64,000 nucleotides of DNA from Streptomyces sp. MMG1533 (GCF_001279775.1 NZ_LGDG01000239.1:1-64000); one strand, 5' to 3'; shown: positions 1-8,400, counted from the stretch's first letter. The notes: generated by a model from the sequence alone, not told the origin. Program-made: numbers and translations.

Positions 1-1013
1 CACCCGCCCACCACCCGCCCGTTCCACCACACCGTCGGCCCCACGTTGCCGCTGTAGTCGAACAACGCGGCCCGCAACTCCGGCGCCAGATACCAGTCCC
101 GCTGCTGCCAGCCCATCGCCGTCGGATCGAGCGCCGGCAGCAGCGCGGCCCACGGCTCGGCCGGCTCCGCCACCGGGCCGACGTCGTCGTCGACGACGTA
201 CCCCACACCTTCCTCCAGGGACACCGACCGCGCCCCGATCGCCGCCAACGCCCGGCGGACGTCCGTCACTTTCCACCCGGTCCACCACTTCAGGTCGGCC
301 TCCGTGGCCGGGCCGCACGCGGCGAGCCAGCGTCCGAGCAGGGATGCCTGGGCCTGCGCCGCGTCCAGTTCGGGATGTGCGGGGGCCACCGCCCAGCGGA
401 ACTGGCTGGACGTCCAGGAGCCGAGCGGCCGGCCCCGGACGACCTTGCCCTCGACGCCCAGCACCCTCAGCAGACGGGTCGAGACGGTGTGGACGCCCTC
501 GTAGCTCTTCCCGGCCGCGTACACGAACTGCTCCCGCAGCCGCGGCTCGTCCTCGGCGAGCTCCGCCGCCGTCGCCTGCCCCCGCCTCGCCAGCGCGGCC
601 AGCGCCGACTCCTCGGCCTCCTTCAGCCAGGCCGGGTCCGGCGCACCGGCCTTCGCCATGTCCCTCAGCAGCGCGGCCCGCTCCCGCGCGGCGACCGTGA
701 GGCCGGTCGAGGCGTGCACGACCGCGGTGAGGTCCGTCGGGAACACGAAGACCGTGTGCCGCATGCCGTGCATACGGACCAGCGTGCGGTCCTCGTACAG
801 CGCCCGGCCGGTCTCCGGCACGGTCCTCGCCGGGTCCGCGAGCCGCGCGCCCACGGCCAGGTACACCGTCGCGGGGTCCGTGCCGTGCAGGGCGACCAGG
901 GAGTCGGCGACATCCTCGGGACTCGCCGCCCGTGCCGCCCCGGCCAGCCGGTGCCGCAGCGCGAGCCGCGCCCGCCGCTCCGCCACGCCGATGTACCGCT
1001 CCTCGTCACCCAT
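1..1013 (-). CDS. Winged-helix DNA-binding domain protein (HTH_42/AlkZ-like), C-terminus cut by window edge
   Basis: The frame opens with ATG at 1013-1011 (MGDEERYIGVAERRA...) and stays open to the window edge for 337 codons, so the C-terminus is missing. The N-terminal motif HGTDPATVYLAVGARL and the late stretch SGNVGPTVWWNGRVVGG fit the winged-helix family that includes the AlkZ/YcaQ crosslink-repair glycosylases. AlkZ itself carries a QxQ-type catalytic motif near the N-terminus; here the equivalent segment reads HGTDPAT, as in the larger uncharacterised branch, so glycosylase activity is not assured. It is transcribed away from the DUF2252 gene. Family assignment is from memory of conserved motifs; function is unknown. 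Confidence 0.8.
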   Translation of the reverse strand, partial: MGDEERYIGVAERRARLALRHRLAGAARAASPEDVADSLVALHGTDPATVYLAVGARLADPARTVPETGRALYEDRTLVRMHGMRHTVFVFPTDLTAVVHASTGLTVAARERAALLRDMAKAGAPDPAWLKEAEESALAALARRGQATAAELAEDEPRLREQFVYAAGKSYEGVHTVSTRLLRVLGVEGKVVRGRPLGSWTSSQFRWAVAPAHPELDAAQAQASLLGRWLAACGPATEADLKWWTGWKVTDVRRALAAIGARSVSLEEGVGYVVDDDVGPVAEPAEPWAALLPALDPTAMGWQQRDWYLAPELRAALFDYSGNVGPTVWWNGRVVGG

Positions 1014-1168
1014 ACCGGCCTCCGCCCGTCACGTCACCGTGAGGGCATCCTCCCGGAGGCCACTGACAATCGGGCGGCACGGACCGCCGGGGGACGTCAC
1101 CCGTTCGCCGTACCCGGCATGCGTACGCCCCGCCCCCGGCCTTCACTGCGATCAGGAAGCGACGGAAG

Positions 1169-1240
1169 CCAGGGAGCCAGGAATCCAGGAATCCAGGAAT
1201 CCGGGGAGCCAGGAACCCAGGAAGCCTGGGAACCAGGGAG
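1169..1240. repeat. Nine tandem 8-bp units (CCAGGAAT-type)
   Basis: Reading in 8-base steps from 1169 gives CCAGGGAG, CCAGGAAT three times, CCGGGGAG, CCAGGAAC, CCAGGAAG, CCTGGGAA, CCAGGGAG, exactly 72 bp. The array ends 22 bp before the start codon of the DUF2252 gene. Each unit has a GGAG/AGGA core resembling a ribosome binding site. It lies in the leader of that gene rather than in its coding part. Confidence 0.9.
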
Positions 1241-1262
1241 GCGCGATGCAGAGGTCCGGCAC

Positions 1263-2630
1263 ATGACCGCCCCCGACGACCCCTCCCACCGCGCCGACCC
1301 CGCCTGCCGCACCGCCCAGGGCAAGGCCGCCCGCAAACGCGTCCCCCGCTCCGCGCACGCCCACTGGACCCCCTCCGTCGACCGCCCCGACCCGGTCGGA
1401 GTACTGGAGCGGCAGGGCCGCGACCGCCTGCCCGAGCTGCTCCCGGTCCGGTACGGCCGCATGGCCGCCTCCCCCTTCGCCTTCCTGCGCGGTGCGGCCG
1501 CCGTCATGGCCGCCGATCTGGCCGCCCAGCCGCACACCGGCCTCACCGTGCAGCTCTGCGGCGACGCCCACCTGCTCAACTTCGGCCTGTACGCCTCCCC
1601 GGAACGCGCCCTGCTCTTCGACCTCAACGACTTCGACGAGACCTTCCCCGGCCCCTTCGAATGGGACGTCAAGCGCCTGGCTGCCAGCGTCGCCGTCGCC
1701 GCCCGCGAGAACGGGCACAGCGAGGCCCGGACCCACCGCGCGGCCCTGGAGGCCACCGCCGCCTACCGCGCCGTCATGCACCGCCTGGCCCCGAAGGGCG
1801 AACTCGACGTCTGGTACGAGCGCCTCGACGCCGACAGCCTGCTGCCCCTCCTCCGCTCCGCCCGTCACCGCCGACGCGCCGAGTCCAGCCTCACCCGCGC
1901 CCGCCGCCGCACCAGCCTCCAGGCCCTCGGCAAGCTCACGGAGATCGTCGACGGACGCCGGCGCCTCATCCACGACCCGCCGCTGCTCGAACCCGCCGGG
2001 GTCCCCGACATGGCCGCCCTGCGCAAGATCTTCAGCGACTACCGTTCCACCCTCGCCGAGGAGCGCCGCCTGCTCCTGGACCGCTACCGCTTCGTCGACG
2101 CCGCCCGCAAGGTCGTCGGCGTCGGCAGCGTCGGCATGCGCTGCTTCATCGTGCTGCTCGCCGGCCGGGATGCGGACGACCCGCTGTTCCTGCAGATCAA
2201 GGAGGCGCGGAAGTCCGTACTGGAGGAGCACCTGCCGCACGGGCCGTACGACCATGCCGGGCACCGGGTCGTCGCCGGGCAGCGGCTGCTCCAGGCCGCC
2301 GGTGACATCTTCCTGGGGTGGATGAGCGGGCCGCAGGGACGGGCGTTCTACTGGCGGCAACTGCGCGACATGAAGGGCTCCGCGGACGTCGCCGGGATGA
2401 GCCCCGCCGACCTCGTGGCGTACGCCAGGCTGTGCGGCACCGCGCTGGCCCGCGCGCACGCCCGGTCCGGCGACCGCATCGCGATCGCCGGATACCTGGG
2501 CGGCGCGGACACCTTCGAACGAGCCGTCGCCGACTTCGCCCTCGCCTACGCCGACCAGACCGCCCACGACCACGCGACCCTCGGCGCGGCCGTCGCGGCC
2601 GGCGTGGTGACCGCGGACCCGGGAGTCTGA
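1263..2630 (+). CDS. DUF2252 domain-containing protein
   Basis: 455 residues from ATG 1263, preceded by GAGG at 1251-1254 with 8-base spacing; the frame is open further upstream but nothing there looks coding. The motif LCGDAHLLNFG (residues 98-108), followed by LLFDLNDFDE (117-126), is the signature of DUF2252. The family is thought to share the protein-kinase/aminoglycoside-phosphotransferase fold, so GDAHxxN and DFDE may correspond to catalytic and metal-binding loops. No signal peptide or membrane segment is seen, so it is probably cytoplasmic. The substrate is unknown. The gene follows an unusual 8-bp tandem array and faces the hydrolase/phosphotransferase fusion gene. Confidence 0.9.
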   Translation: MTAPDDPSHRADPACRTAQGKAARKRVPRSAHAHWTPSVDRPDPVGVLERQGRDRLPELLPVRYGRMAASPFAFLRGAAAVMAADLAAQPHTGLTVQLCGDAHLLNFGLYASPERALLFDLNDFDETFPGPFEWDVKRLAASVAVAARENGHSEARTHRAALEATAAYRAVMHRLAPKGELDVWYERLDADSLLPLLRSARHRRRAESSLTRARRRTSLQALGKLTEIVDGRRRLIHDPPLLEPAGVPDMAALRKIFSDYRSTLAEERRLLLDRYRFVDAARKVVGVGSVGMRCFIVLLAGRDADDPLFLQIKEARKSVLEEHLPHGPYDHAGHRVVAGQRLLQAAGDIFLGWMSGPQGRAFYWRQLRDMKGSADVAGMSPADLVAYARLCGTALARAHARSGDRIAIAGYLGGADTFERAVADFALAYADQTAHDHATLGAAVAAGVVTADPGV

Positions 2631-2663
2631 GACGCGGTCGGACATCGGACACGGGGGGCGCGG

Positions 2664-4310
2664 TCAGGCGTACGCCTCCAGCAGGCCGCCCACGTACGCC
2701 TCCAACCGCCCGCCCAGCACCTGAGCCGTCAGATCCGTCCGCCCCAGCTCCCGCCAGGGACCCGCGAGCTTCGCCGCGTCGGGGGAGTAGCCGAGGGCGT
2801 CCAACAGCCGCCAGTACAGATGGTCGGGCCCGTCGGCGAGGCGGCGGCCGCCGTGCGCCTCGTAGCGCGCGCGGAAGCCGAGTCCGTACTCCGGGCCGTG
2901 CAGCAGGGCCAGGGCCGTCGAGCAGTGGGCGACGTCCAGGTCGGCGGGGCCCCACGACGTCTCGACCCAGTCGACGACTCCGCTGATCCGCAGCTCGTCG
3001 CCGCTCCCGTCGAACAGCACGTTCCCCGGGTGGAAGTCGCGGTGCAGGAAACAGCCCTCGTAGGCCGGGGGTTCGCGGCGGATCACGTCCACCGCCCGCT
3101 CCCACGGCGGCCCCGGCGGGGCGGCCACCCGCTCGGCCGACGTCCACGCCTGGTACGGGCGCGGCCGTTCGTCCGGTACGACCTCGTGGATCCGGACGAG
3201 TTGCGCAGCCAGGAGGTCCAGGCGCCGCTCCAGCTCGGCGGGGTCCTCCTCGTCGACCCGCACCCGGCCCGGGAGCAGTGACATCAACAGCGAAGGGTGG
3301 TCGCAGAGTTCGGCCGACGGGTCGACGGCGACCGGTCGTGCGGCCGGGATGCCCTCCTGTCCGGCGAGGAGCGCCAGGACGGACGCCTCGCGGGTCAGCA
3401 GCCCCGGGGCATGCAAGCGGAAGAAGGGCTTCACGAAGGTCCGCAGCACCAGCCCGGTGCCGTCGTCGAGGGTCAGGCGGCGCATCTGGGAGCTCCAACC
3501 GCCGGACAGGGGGCGGACGTCGCGGACCGAACGTCCCTCCGGGAGCTGCTTGGCCAGCCACGACCGGGTCGCCGCCCACCCCCGGGCGAGCACGGCCGAC
3601 ACGAACTCCCGCCGGTCCTCGGCGTGATCCCGGAGCCACATCCCCAACCGGTGGTCGGCGTCGGGCAGTTCGAAGCGGGTGAACTGCGCGCGGGCGCAGA
3701 GCGCGTCCTGCACGGCCTGAGTCACCTCCGGCGGGATCACCGCGTCCGTACCCGGCACCGCGAGCACCGCGCGGCCCTCGTACGTCCGCAGTACGTCGAG
3801 CGCGGGTGACTTCAGCCAGCTCCCCGGGGCACGGATGATCGTGCTGAAGGAACCGTCGCCCGGCCCGAACGGCACGTCCCACGCCTCGCCCGCGTACACG
3901 GCGGGCGCACACAGCGCCAGCGCCGTGACCCGGTCGCCGTAGTGCGCGGCGAGGTCCGCCACCGTGTGCCCGCTCATGCTGAACCCGACCAGGATCAGCG
4001 GCCTGCCCGCCGGGACGAACGCGTCGACGACCGCCACCGCCTGCTCGAAGCGTCGGCGCAGGCTCAACTCCCGCAGTGCGCCCGTGCTCTCGCCGTGTCC
4101 GGAGAAGTCGAAGGCGAGGCCGCGACAGCCGTGCGCCACGAACTCCGCCAGCAGCGGGAGCAGCCGCTCCTTGCTGCCGTTGCCCGCTCCGTGCAGCAGA
4201 ACGACGGTGGCCCGGTCCGGACCACCGTCGTCACCGCCGTACACACCACTGAGGCGTTCACCGGCGTGCTCGTGTGTGAAGGAGATCAGCTCACTCATCT
4301 CCTCATTCAC
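2664..4310 (-). CDS. Fusion protein: N-terminal alpha/beta hydrolase plus C-terminal APH-type phosphotransferase
   Basis: 548 residues if the GTG at 4310 is used; ATG at 4298 (codon 5) is an alternative with a GAGGAG directly in front, and neither has ideal spacing. Residues 1-240 form an alpha/beta hydrolase: oxyanion region LLHGAGNGS, nucleophile elbow GFSMSG (Ser111), likely acid Asp189 (PGTDAVI) and His220 (DADHR). Residues about 250-548 form an aminoglycoside-phosphotransferase-like kinase: FLHRDFHPGNVL (His423, Asp425, Asn430) and VVDW with metal-binding Asp447. The two enzymes share one reading frame with no stop or frameshift. Substrates are unknown; a two-step modification of one small molecule, or fusion of neighbours, is inference. 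The start codon sits in a 20-bp tandem repeat. Confidence 0.9.
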   Translation of the reverse strand: MNEEMSELISFTHEHAGERLSGVYGGDDGGPDRATVVLLHGAGNGSKERLLPLLAEFVAHGCRGLAFDFSGHGESTGALRELSLRRRFEQAVAVVDAFVPAGRPLILVGFSMSGHTVADLAAHYGDRVTALALCAPAVYAGEAWDVPFGPGDGSFSTIIRAPGSWLKSPALDVLRTYEGRAVLAVPGTDAVIPPEVTQAVQDALCARAQFTRFELPDADHRLGMWLRDHAEDRREFVSAVLARGWAATRSWLAKQLPEGRSVRDVRPLSGGWSSQMRRLTLDDGTGLVLRTFVKPFFRLHAPGLLTREASVLALLAGQEGIPAARPVAVDPSAELCDHPSLLMSLLPGRVRVDEEDPAELERRLDLLAAQLVRIHEVVPDERPRPYQAWTSAERVAAPPGPPWERAVDVIRREPPAYEGCFLHRDFHPGNVLFDGSGDELRISGVVDWVETSWGPADLDVAHCSTALALLHGPEYGLGFRARYEAHGGRRLADGPDHLYWRLLDALGYSPDAAKLAGPWRELGRTDLTAQVLGGRLEAYVGGLLEAYA

Positions 4311-4364
4311 TCATGGGGCCGGGGATTCACCCATGGGGCCGGGGATTCACCCATGGGGCCCGGG
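4305..4364. repeat. Three tandem 20-bp units at the start of the fusion gene
   Basis: Units begin at 4305, 4325 and 4345, each ATTCACYCATGGGGCCGGGG with two or three substitutions in the last copy. The first unit contains the GTG start codon of the minus-strand fusion gene, and each unit repeats the same GTG-containing bases. A change in copy number would alter its leader and possibly its start. Confidence 0.85.
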
Positions 4365-4613
4365 CCGCCGTCCGCCGCCTCGATCGCAGACCGTGGCGCA
4401 GCACGCCTCGGAAAAAGAAGATGCACACCGAGTGATCGCCTCCCTACGCTGGACAGGCGTCGAGGAGCTGCCCACCACCGCGTCCCGCAGAACAGGCATC
4501 ACCCCGCGGACTCGGGGCTACTCTCTACGCACCGACGGACGGCCGCCCACCCCCGGCGCCCCGTCGGGGCACCGATCACCGCTCGGACCAACCCACGCCC
4601 ACGGAGGCCCGTC
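4311..4613. other. 303-bp intergenic region between divergent genes
   Basis: It holds the rest of the 20-bp tandem array (to 4364) and then unstructured sequence. A plausible -10 box TACTCT for the plus-strand membrane protein lies near 4519-4524. A ribosome binding site GGAGG is at 4603-4607. No RNA gene or convincing small frame was seen. Confidence 0.5.
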
Positions 4614-4895
4614 ATGGGCACCATCGTCATATCCGGGACCGTCGTCCTGGTCGTTCTGGGATTCGGAAACCACATCTGGTGGCTCGCCGCCGTCGCCGTG
4701 CTCTTCCTGTACGTGCAGTACGGACGAGGCACGTCCTCGCCCCCGTCCCCGACGGGGGGATCCTCGGCGGGGCCCACGCCCGCGAGCTACCGCGCGTATC
4801 GCGACCGCCGTGACAAGCAGGCCAAGTGGGAGCGCCGCTACCGCCGCGAGCGCCCCTTCGAGTCCCGCCGTCAGGCGCGCGAGAAGAGCAAGTGA
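4614..4895 (+). CDS. Small membrane protein with basic C-terminal tail
   Basis: 93 residues from ATG 4614, with GGAGG at 4603-4607 and 6-base spacing deciding the start. Residues 1-40 are hydrophobic (VVLVVLGFGNHIWWLAAVAV and onward), giving one or two membrane segments. Residues 58-93 are strongly basic (YRDRRDKQAKWERRYRRERP), probably cytoplasmic and possibly nucleic-acid or lipid binding. I do not recognise a family with a known function. It is convergent with pspAB. Confidence 0.75.
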   Translation: MGTIVISGTVVLVVLGFGNHIWWLAAVAVLFLYVQYGRGTSSPPSPTGGSSAGPTPASYRAYRDRRDKQAKWERRYRRERPFESRRQAREKSK

Positions 4896-4900
4896 GACTG

Positions 4901-4927
4901 CTGGTGATCCTGGTGATCCTGGTGATC
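4901..4927. repeat. Three perfect 9-bp tandem units CTGGTGATC
   Basis: CTGGTGATC occurs three times in a row just after the stop of the small membrane protein and before the end of pspAB. A degenerate fourth unit follows. It lies between convergent genes. Confidence 0.85.
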
Positions 4928-4947
4928 CCGGTGGCCCTCGGTCGTCG

Positions 4948-5532
4948 TCACAGACCGGGGGCGCCCCACACCGGGAACCAGCGGCTCAGGTCGGGCTCGA
5001 TCCGCAGATCGTCACCCAGGGCCGCCTTCACCCGCAGCTCCAGTGCGTTGTCGCGCCGCTGCCCCTCACCGGGCAGCGGCGCGAACGGGTAGAAGGTGCC
5101 CCGCTTGTAGAGGTAGACCATCGCCAGGGACCGGCCCTCCGGATCCCGGAACCCGGCCAGCGAGCACAGCAGTTGCGGCCCGAAGCCGTTGACCTCCATC
5201 GAACTGTTCACCGCGTGCAGGTCGTTGACCAGGAACGACAGTTGGTCGGGAGTACGCTCCGACACCAGCCACGAATACCCGTAGCCGTCCCGCCGCAGCT
5301 CCACCGGCGGTCCGTCGCGGTCGGTGTCCGCGTCGAGCAGGGCCTGCACCTCGCGGTGCGTCTGCTCGAAGGCCGCGCCCTCCACCGTGGCGAAGCACAC
5401 CGCACCCCGCCCGGTCGGGGTGAAGGAGGCGGCCGCCTCCAGCGTCACCGCCGCCGACGGCAGCGCGAAGAGCTGGTCGAGATCGGGAGCGACCGGCTTC
5501 GTACGGCCGAGCAGGATGTCCAGCAGCCCCAT
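4948..5532 (-). CDS. pspAB: PspA-associated protein PspAB
   Basis: 194 residues beginning MGLLDILLGRTKPVAPDLDQ, the usual opening of the actinobacterial PspAB family. It is soluble, without a signal peptide. It lies 2 bp downstream of htpX (TGA at 5537-5535, ATG at 5532-5530), so the two are very probably translationally coupled; the GAGG overlapping the htpX stop is its ribosome binding site. The family is found with PspA or HtpX in Actinobacteria and is assigned to the phage-shock membrane-stress response; its biochemical role is not established. PspA and PspAA are encoded at 50.4-51.5 kb. Confidence 0.9.
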   Translation of the reverse strand: MGLLDILLGRTKPVAPDLDQLFALPSAAVTLEAAASFTPTGRGAVCFATVEGAAFEQTHREVQALLDADTDRDGPPVELRRDGYGYSWLVSERTPDQLSFLVNDLHAVNSSMEVNGFGPQLLCSLAGFRDPEGRSLAMVYLYKRGTFYPFAPLPGEGQRRDNALELRVKAALGDDLRIEPDLSRWFPVWGAPGL

Positions 5533-5534
5533 CC

Positions 5535-6455
5535 TCAGCCCGCCCTCCCCGGGGTCGCCGCCTCGCCCAGCTCACCGGAGATCCGCCCCAGCTGCTCCAA
5601 CCTCTGCTCCAGACTCGGGTGGGTCGAGAAGATCCGCGCCACACCGGGCTCGGCACCCAGCGCCGGGGTGAAGTAGAAGGCGTTGAACGCCTGGGCCGTG
5701 CGCAGGTCCTTGGAGGGGATCCGGGCGATGTCGCCGGTGACCTTGGTGAGCGCGGACGCCAGCGCCGAGGGCCGGCCGGTGAGCAGTGCCGCCGCCCGGT
5801 CGGCCGCCAGCTCCCGGTACCGGGACAGGGCCCTGATCAGCAGGAAGCTGATCGCGTACACGGCTGCCGACACCCCCATCACGGCGGCGAAGACGACGGC
5901 GGTGTTCTGGTCCCGGCGCCCGCCGCCGAACAGCTGCGAGTAGAAGGCGAACCGCACGATCAGCCCCGCGATCACGCCGAGGAACGACGCGATGGTGATC
6001 ACGGCGACGTCCTTGTGCGCCACGTGCGACAGCTCGTGCGCCAGCACGCCCTCCAGCTCCGCGGGGTCCAGCCGCCGCAGCAGTCCGGTGGTCACGCAGA
6101 CGACGGCGTTGTCGGCGTTGCGCCCGGTCGCGAACGCGTTCGGCATGTCCATCTCCGACACGGCGACCACGGGCTTGGGCATGTCCGCGAGGGCACACAG
6201 CCGGTCGACGACGGCGTGCAGCTCGGGATACTCCTCCCGCTGAACGACCCGCCCGCGCATCGCGAACAGTGCGATCCGGTCGGAGAACCAGTACTGCGCG
6301 CCGAGCATCGCCGCCGCGACGACCACGACCAGCACCCACGACTTCAACAGCACGACCAGTGCCGCGACGAAGGCCACGTACAGCAGCCCGAGTAGAAACA
6401 TCGTGACCGTCATCCGTACGGTCAACCGCCGGTCGCTCCGGAAGCGGCTCTGCAT
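5535..6455 (-). CDS. htpX: Zinc metalloprotease HtpX (M48)
   Basis: 306 residues, close to the usual 280-300. Two N-terminal membrane segments (about 16-37 and 39-56) precede the zinc motif HELSH (His140, Glu141, His144). Further hydrophobic stretches lie at about 150-175 and 190-212, with ELAADRAAALL behind them supplying the third metal ligand. HtpX degrades damaged or misassembled inner-membrane proteins. The gene heads a two-gene operon with pspAB, linking proteolysis to the Psp response. The ATG at 6455 has only a weak upstream GAG. Confidence 0.95.
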   Translation of the reverse strand: MQSRFRSDRRLTVRMTVTMFLLGLLYVAFVAALVVLLKSWVLVVVVAAAMLGAQYWFSDRIALFAMRGRVVQREEYPELHAVVDRLCALADMPKPVVAVSEMDMPNAFATGRNADNAVVCVTTGLLRRLDPAELEGVLAHELSHVAHKDVAVITIASFLGVIAGLIVRFAFYSQLFGGGRRDQNTAVVFAAVMGVSAAVYAISFLLIRALSRYRELAADRAAALLTGRPSALASALTKVTGDIARIPSKDLRTAQAFNAFYFTPALGAEPGVARIFSTHPSLEQRLEQLGRISGELGEAATPGRAG

Positions 6456-6554
6456 CTCGCATCACACCCCGCAGTCAGGCACTCGCCCCACAACCAGTGT
6501 GCACCCGGCCTCCCCCATGAAGCGGTCGCGATCAGCCCTAGGGGCAGCAAAGGC

Positions 6555-8030
6555 TCAGCCCCCGATCCCGGCCTCCAACTTCCGCCTGCTCAGCACGTAC
6601 TCGCTGAACAGATGCCGCCCCCGGTCGAGCAGTGCGCCCACCTCCGCCGACCCGCTCGGCACGTCCGCCGTCGGATGCCAGCCCTGTACGGACTGCCCGG
6701 CCCAGTGCCGCAGCCGGACGTCCGGATCGTCGAGCAGAGCGACCGCCGCCCGCAGCCGCACCAGACCGCCCCGCGCGTCCAGCAGCCGGAACGCGGCCAC
6801 CCGCACATGCCGGGGCCGCCCCGCCGCCAGCCGCTCCATCAACCCATCGGCGTCCAGCGACCGCGCGAAGGGCAACAGCGCCAGCGTCGCCTCCCGCACG
6901 ACCCGGGGCTCAGGATCGTCGAGCAACGCCCGCAGCGGCCGTACGTCCGTCACGTCCAGCGCCCGCAACCCGGCCACCGCCCGCGCCCGCACCCCGGGCG
7001 CGGTGGGGGCGCCCCTGCTCGAGCGGAGCCGAGAGCTCGGGGGGAGGTCCAGCAGCGCCCACAGCGAATCGGCGTCCGCCCGTTCCCCGCACTCAGCCAG
7101 CCCGGCGACCGCACCGGGCGGCAGCGCCGGGTCGCCCGGCACGGCACACCGGCGCCGGTACCAGATCAGCGGATCGCCCCCTGACTGCCGTACGACATAC
7201 CGCGCACAGGCCCGCACCAGCCCCGACCGGTCGGCGAGAAACCTCTCCGCCAGGTCGGGCCGCCCGGCCCGCCGCAGCGCGGTCACCCCGGCCGACCGCA
7301 CGCGCGGCCCGCGCGCGGTGAGCAGCGGTTCGAGCACGTCGTCGTACCCACCGTCCTCCGATACGGCGGCCAGGGCGGCCTCGGCGCACAGGTCCTGGAC
7401 GACGGGGTCGGTGTCGCGGGCGGCGGCGCGGGCCAGCTCGGCGGGGGAGAGGTGCCCCTCGTCGACGGTGAGGCGGTACGCGAACCGGCGTACGGCCCGG
7501 TCGGGGTGGGTGAGGAGCGACGCGAGGCGTTCGAGGGGCGCCCGGCGCAGGACCTCGTCGAGCAGGTCGACGCCGAAGGCGCCCCGGTCGCGGCGGCCGA
7601 CGAGCAGGATCAGCGGCGCGAGTGTGACGGCGGTGTCCACGTCGTCGAGGACCGCGCGCAGCACCTCGCGGGCACGCTCGCGCACGGGAGGCACCCAGTC
7701 GGTGGTGCGGACGACGACCAGCGGCCACAGGGCGGGGTGGCCGACGGCCGGTTCGAGGGCCGTCTCGCGCACCCGGCCGTCGCGGTGGCACAGGGCCAGC
7801 GCGAGCCGGGGCTCGGCGGGTGCGCCGGTGCGCCGGAGCGCGGAGAGCCGCGCGGGTCGGCCTGCGATCTCGGCGCGGGTCGGGAGCAGATCCGGCCGGA
7901 GCCAGGATCGGGTCCCGGCGTCCAGCGCGACCCAGGCCCTCGGGTCCCCGACGTCGAGCACGTCCCGCACCGACGCTCCCTCGGCGAGCCGCCCCGCCGC
8001 AACCCCGCCGCCCCGGATGTCCTCGCGCAT
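6555..8030 (-). CDS. HEAT-repeat domain protein
   Basis: 491 residues from ATG 8030, which lies 2 bp after the TAG of the preceding small membrane protein (8035-8033), so the pair is coupled. The chain consists of repeated helical pairs typical of HEAT/PBS repeats, such as LLDDPEPRVVREATLALLPF and LLDDPDVRLRHWAGQSV. No catalytic motif, signal peptide or membrane segment is seen, so a scaffold or protein-binding role is likely. Near residues 327-340 the repeats are interrupted by PPSSRLRSSRGAPTAPG, encoded by DNA with a partial palindrome (7009-7050). Confidence 0.85.
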   Translation of the reverse strand: MREDIRGGGVAAGRLAEGASVRDVLDVGDPRAWVALDAGTRSWLRPDLLPTRAEIAGRPARLSALRRTGAPAEPRLALALCHRDGRVRETALEPAVGHPALWPLVVVRTTDWVPPVRERAREVLRAVLDDVDTAVTLAPLILLVGRRDRGAFGVDLLDEVLRRAPLERLASLLTHPDRAVRRFAYRLTVDEGHLSPAELARAAARDTDPVVQDLCAEAALAAVSEDGGYDDVLEPLLTARGPRVRSAGVTALRRAGRPDLAERFLADRSGLVRACARYVVRQSGGDPLIWYRRRCAVPGDPALPPGAVAGLAECGERADADSLWALLDLPPSSRLRSSRGAPTAPGVRARAVAGLRALDVTDVRPLRALLDDPEPRVVREATLALLPFARSLDADGLMERLAAGRPRHVRVAAFRLLDARGGLVRLRAAVALLDDPDVRLRHWAGQSVQGWHPTADVPSGSAEVGALLDRGRHLFSEYVLSRRKLEAGIGG

Positions 8031-8032
8031 CC

Positions 8033-8290
8033 CTAGTACGGCGTCCGGAAGTCGGCGTACCCCAGCAGCAGGATGATCGCCGCCACACTGCCGAGCACGA
8101 TCGCCGTCGACACCCACGACGACCGGCGCGGCCCGGCCGGATCGGGGTCGGCGCGGAACGGCTGCGGCTCGGGCGGGTTCTCCTTCCAGCGGGCGGCCAG
8201 CATCCGGGCCCGCGCGGAGGGCTCCTTGTGCTCGGCGTTGTCGGCCCACTTGAGGTCGAACTCCCGCTCGGCGTCGTCCTGTTCGGGCAT
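8033..8290 (-). CDS. Small C-terminally anchored membrane protein
   Basis: 85 residues from ATG 8290 (MPEQDDAEREFDLKWADNAE). In-frame starts at ATG 8308 or GTG 8311 would add 6 or 7 residues, and no ribosome binding site clearly decides. The first 55 residues are charged and soluble; STAIVLGSVAAIILLLGYAD near the C-terminus is one membrane segment. The conserved-looking block SARARMLAARWKENPPEPQP is not one I can assign. It lies between glnA and the HEAT-repeat gene and is coupled to the latter. Confidence 0.8.
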   Translation of the reverse strand: MPEQDDAEREFDLKWADNAEHKEPSARARMLAARWKENPPEPQPFRADPDPAGPRRSSWVSTAIVLGSVAAIILLLGYADFRTPY

Positions 8291-8344
8291 CCCCGTAACC
8301 CCCGTCATCACTCTCGAACAGTTGTGCCGGACACCATACGGCGA

Positions 8345-8377
8345 CGCCCCCGCCCTGAGAAAACAGGAGCGGGGGCG
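8345..8377 (-). terminator. Terminator of glnA
   Basis: CGCCCCCGC (8345-8353) pairs with GCGGGGGCG (8369-8377). The stem is extended by CCTG/CAGG around an AGAAAA loop with one bulged base. It lies just downstream of the glnA stop codon (8401). Confidence 0.75.
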
Positions 8378-8400
8378 CAGCCGAAGGGCCTACGGGCCGA

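Noticed and set aside
1169-1240. CRISPR array
   Set aside because: Units are 8 bp, contiguous and without spacers.
375-1262. Upstream extension of the DUF2252 reading frame
   Set aside because: The frame is open only because of GC bias, runs antisense to the winged-helix gene and crosses the 8-bp array. ATG 1263 has the ribosome binding site and begins before the conserved domain.
1152-2645. Long minus-strand frame antisense to the DUF2252 gene
   Set aside because: Composition is Gly/Val/Glu-rich without motifs, a mirror of the plus-strand codon bias.
4892-4950. GTG frame reading LVILVILVI through the 9-bp repeats
   Set aside because: It overlaps the previous gene end, has no ribosome binding site and continues into non-coding antisense of pspAB.
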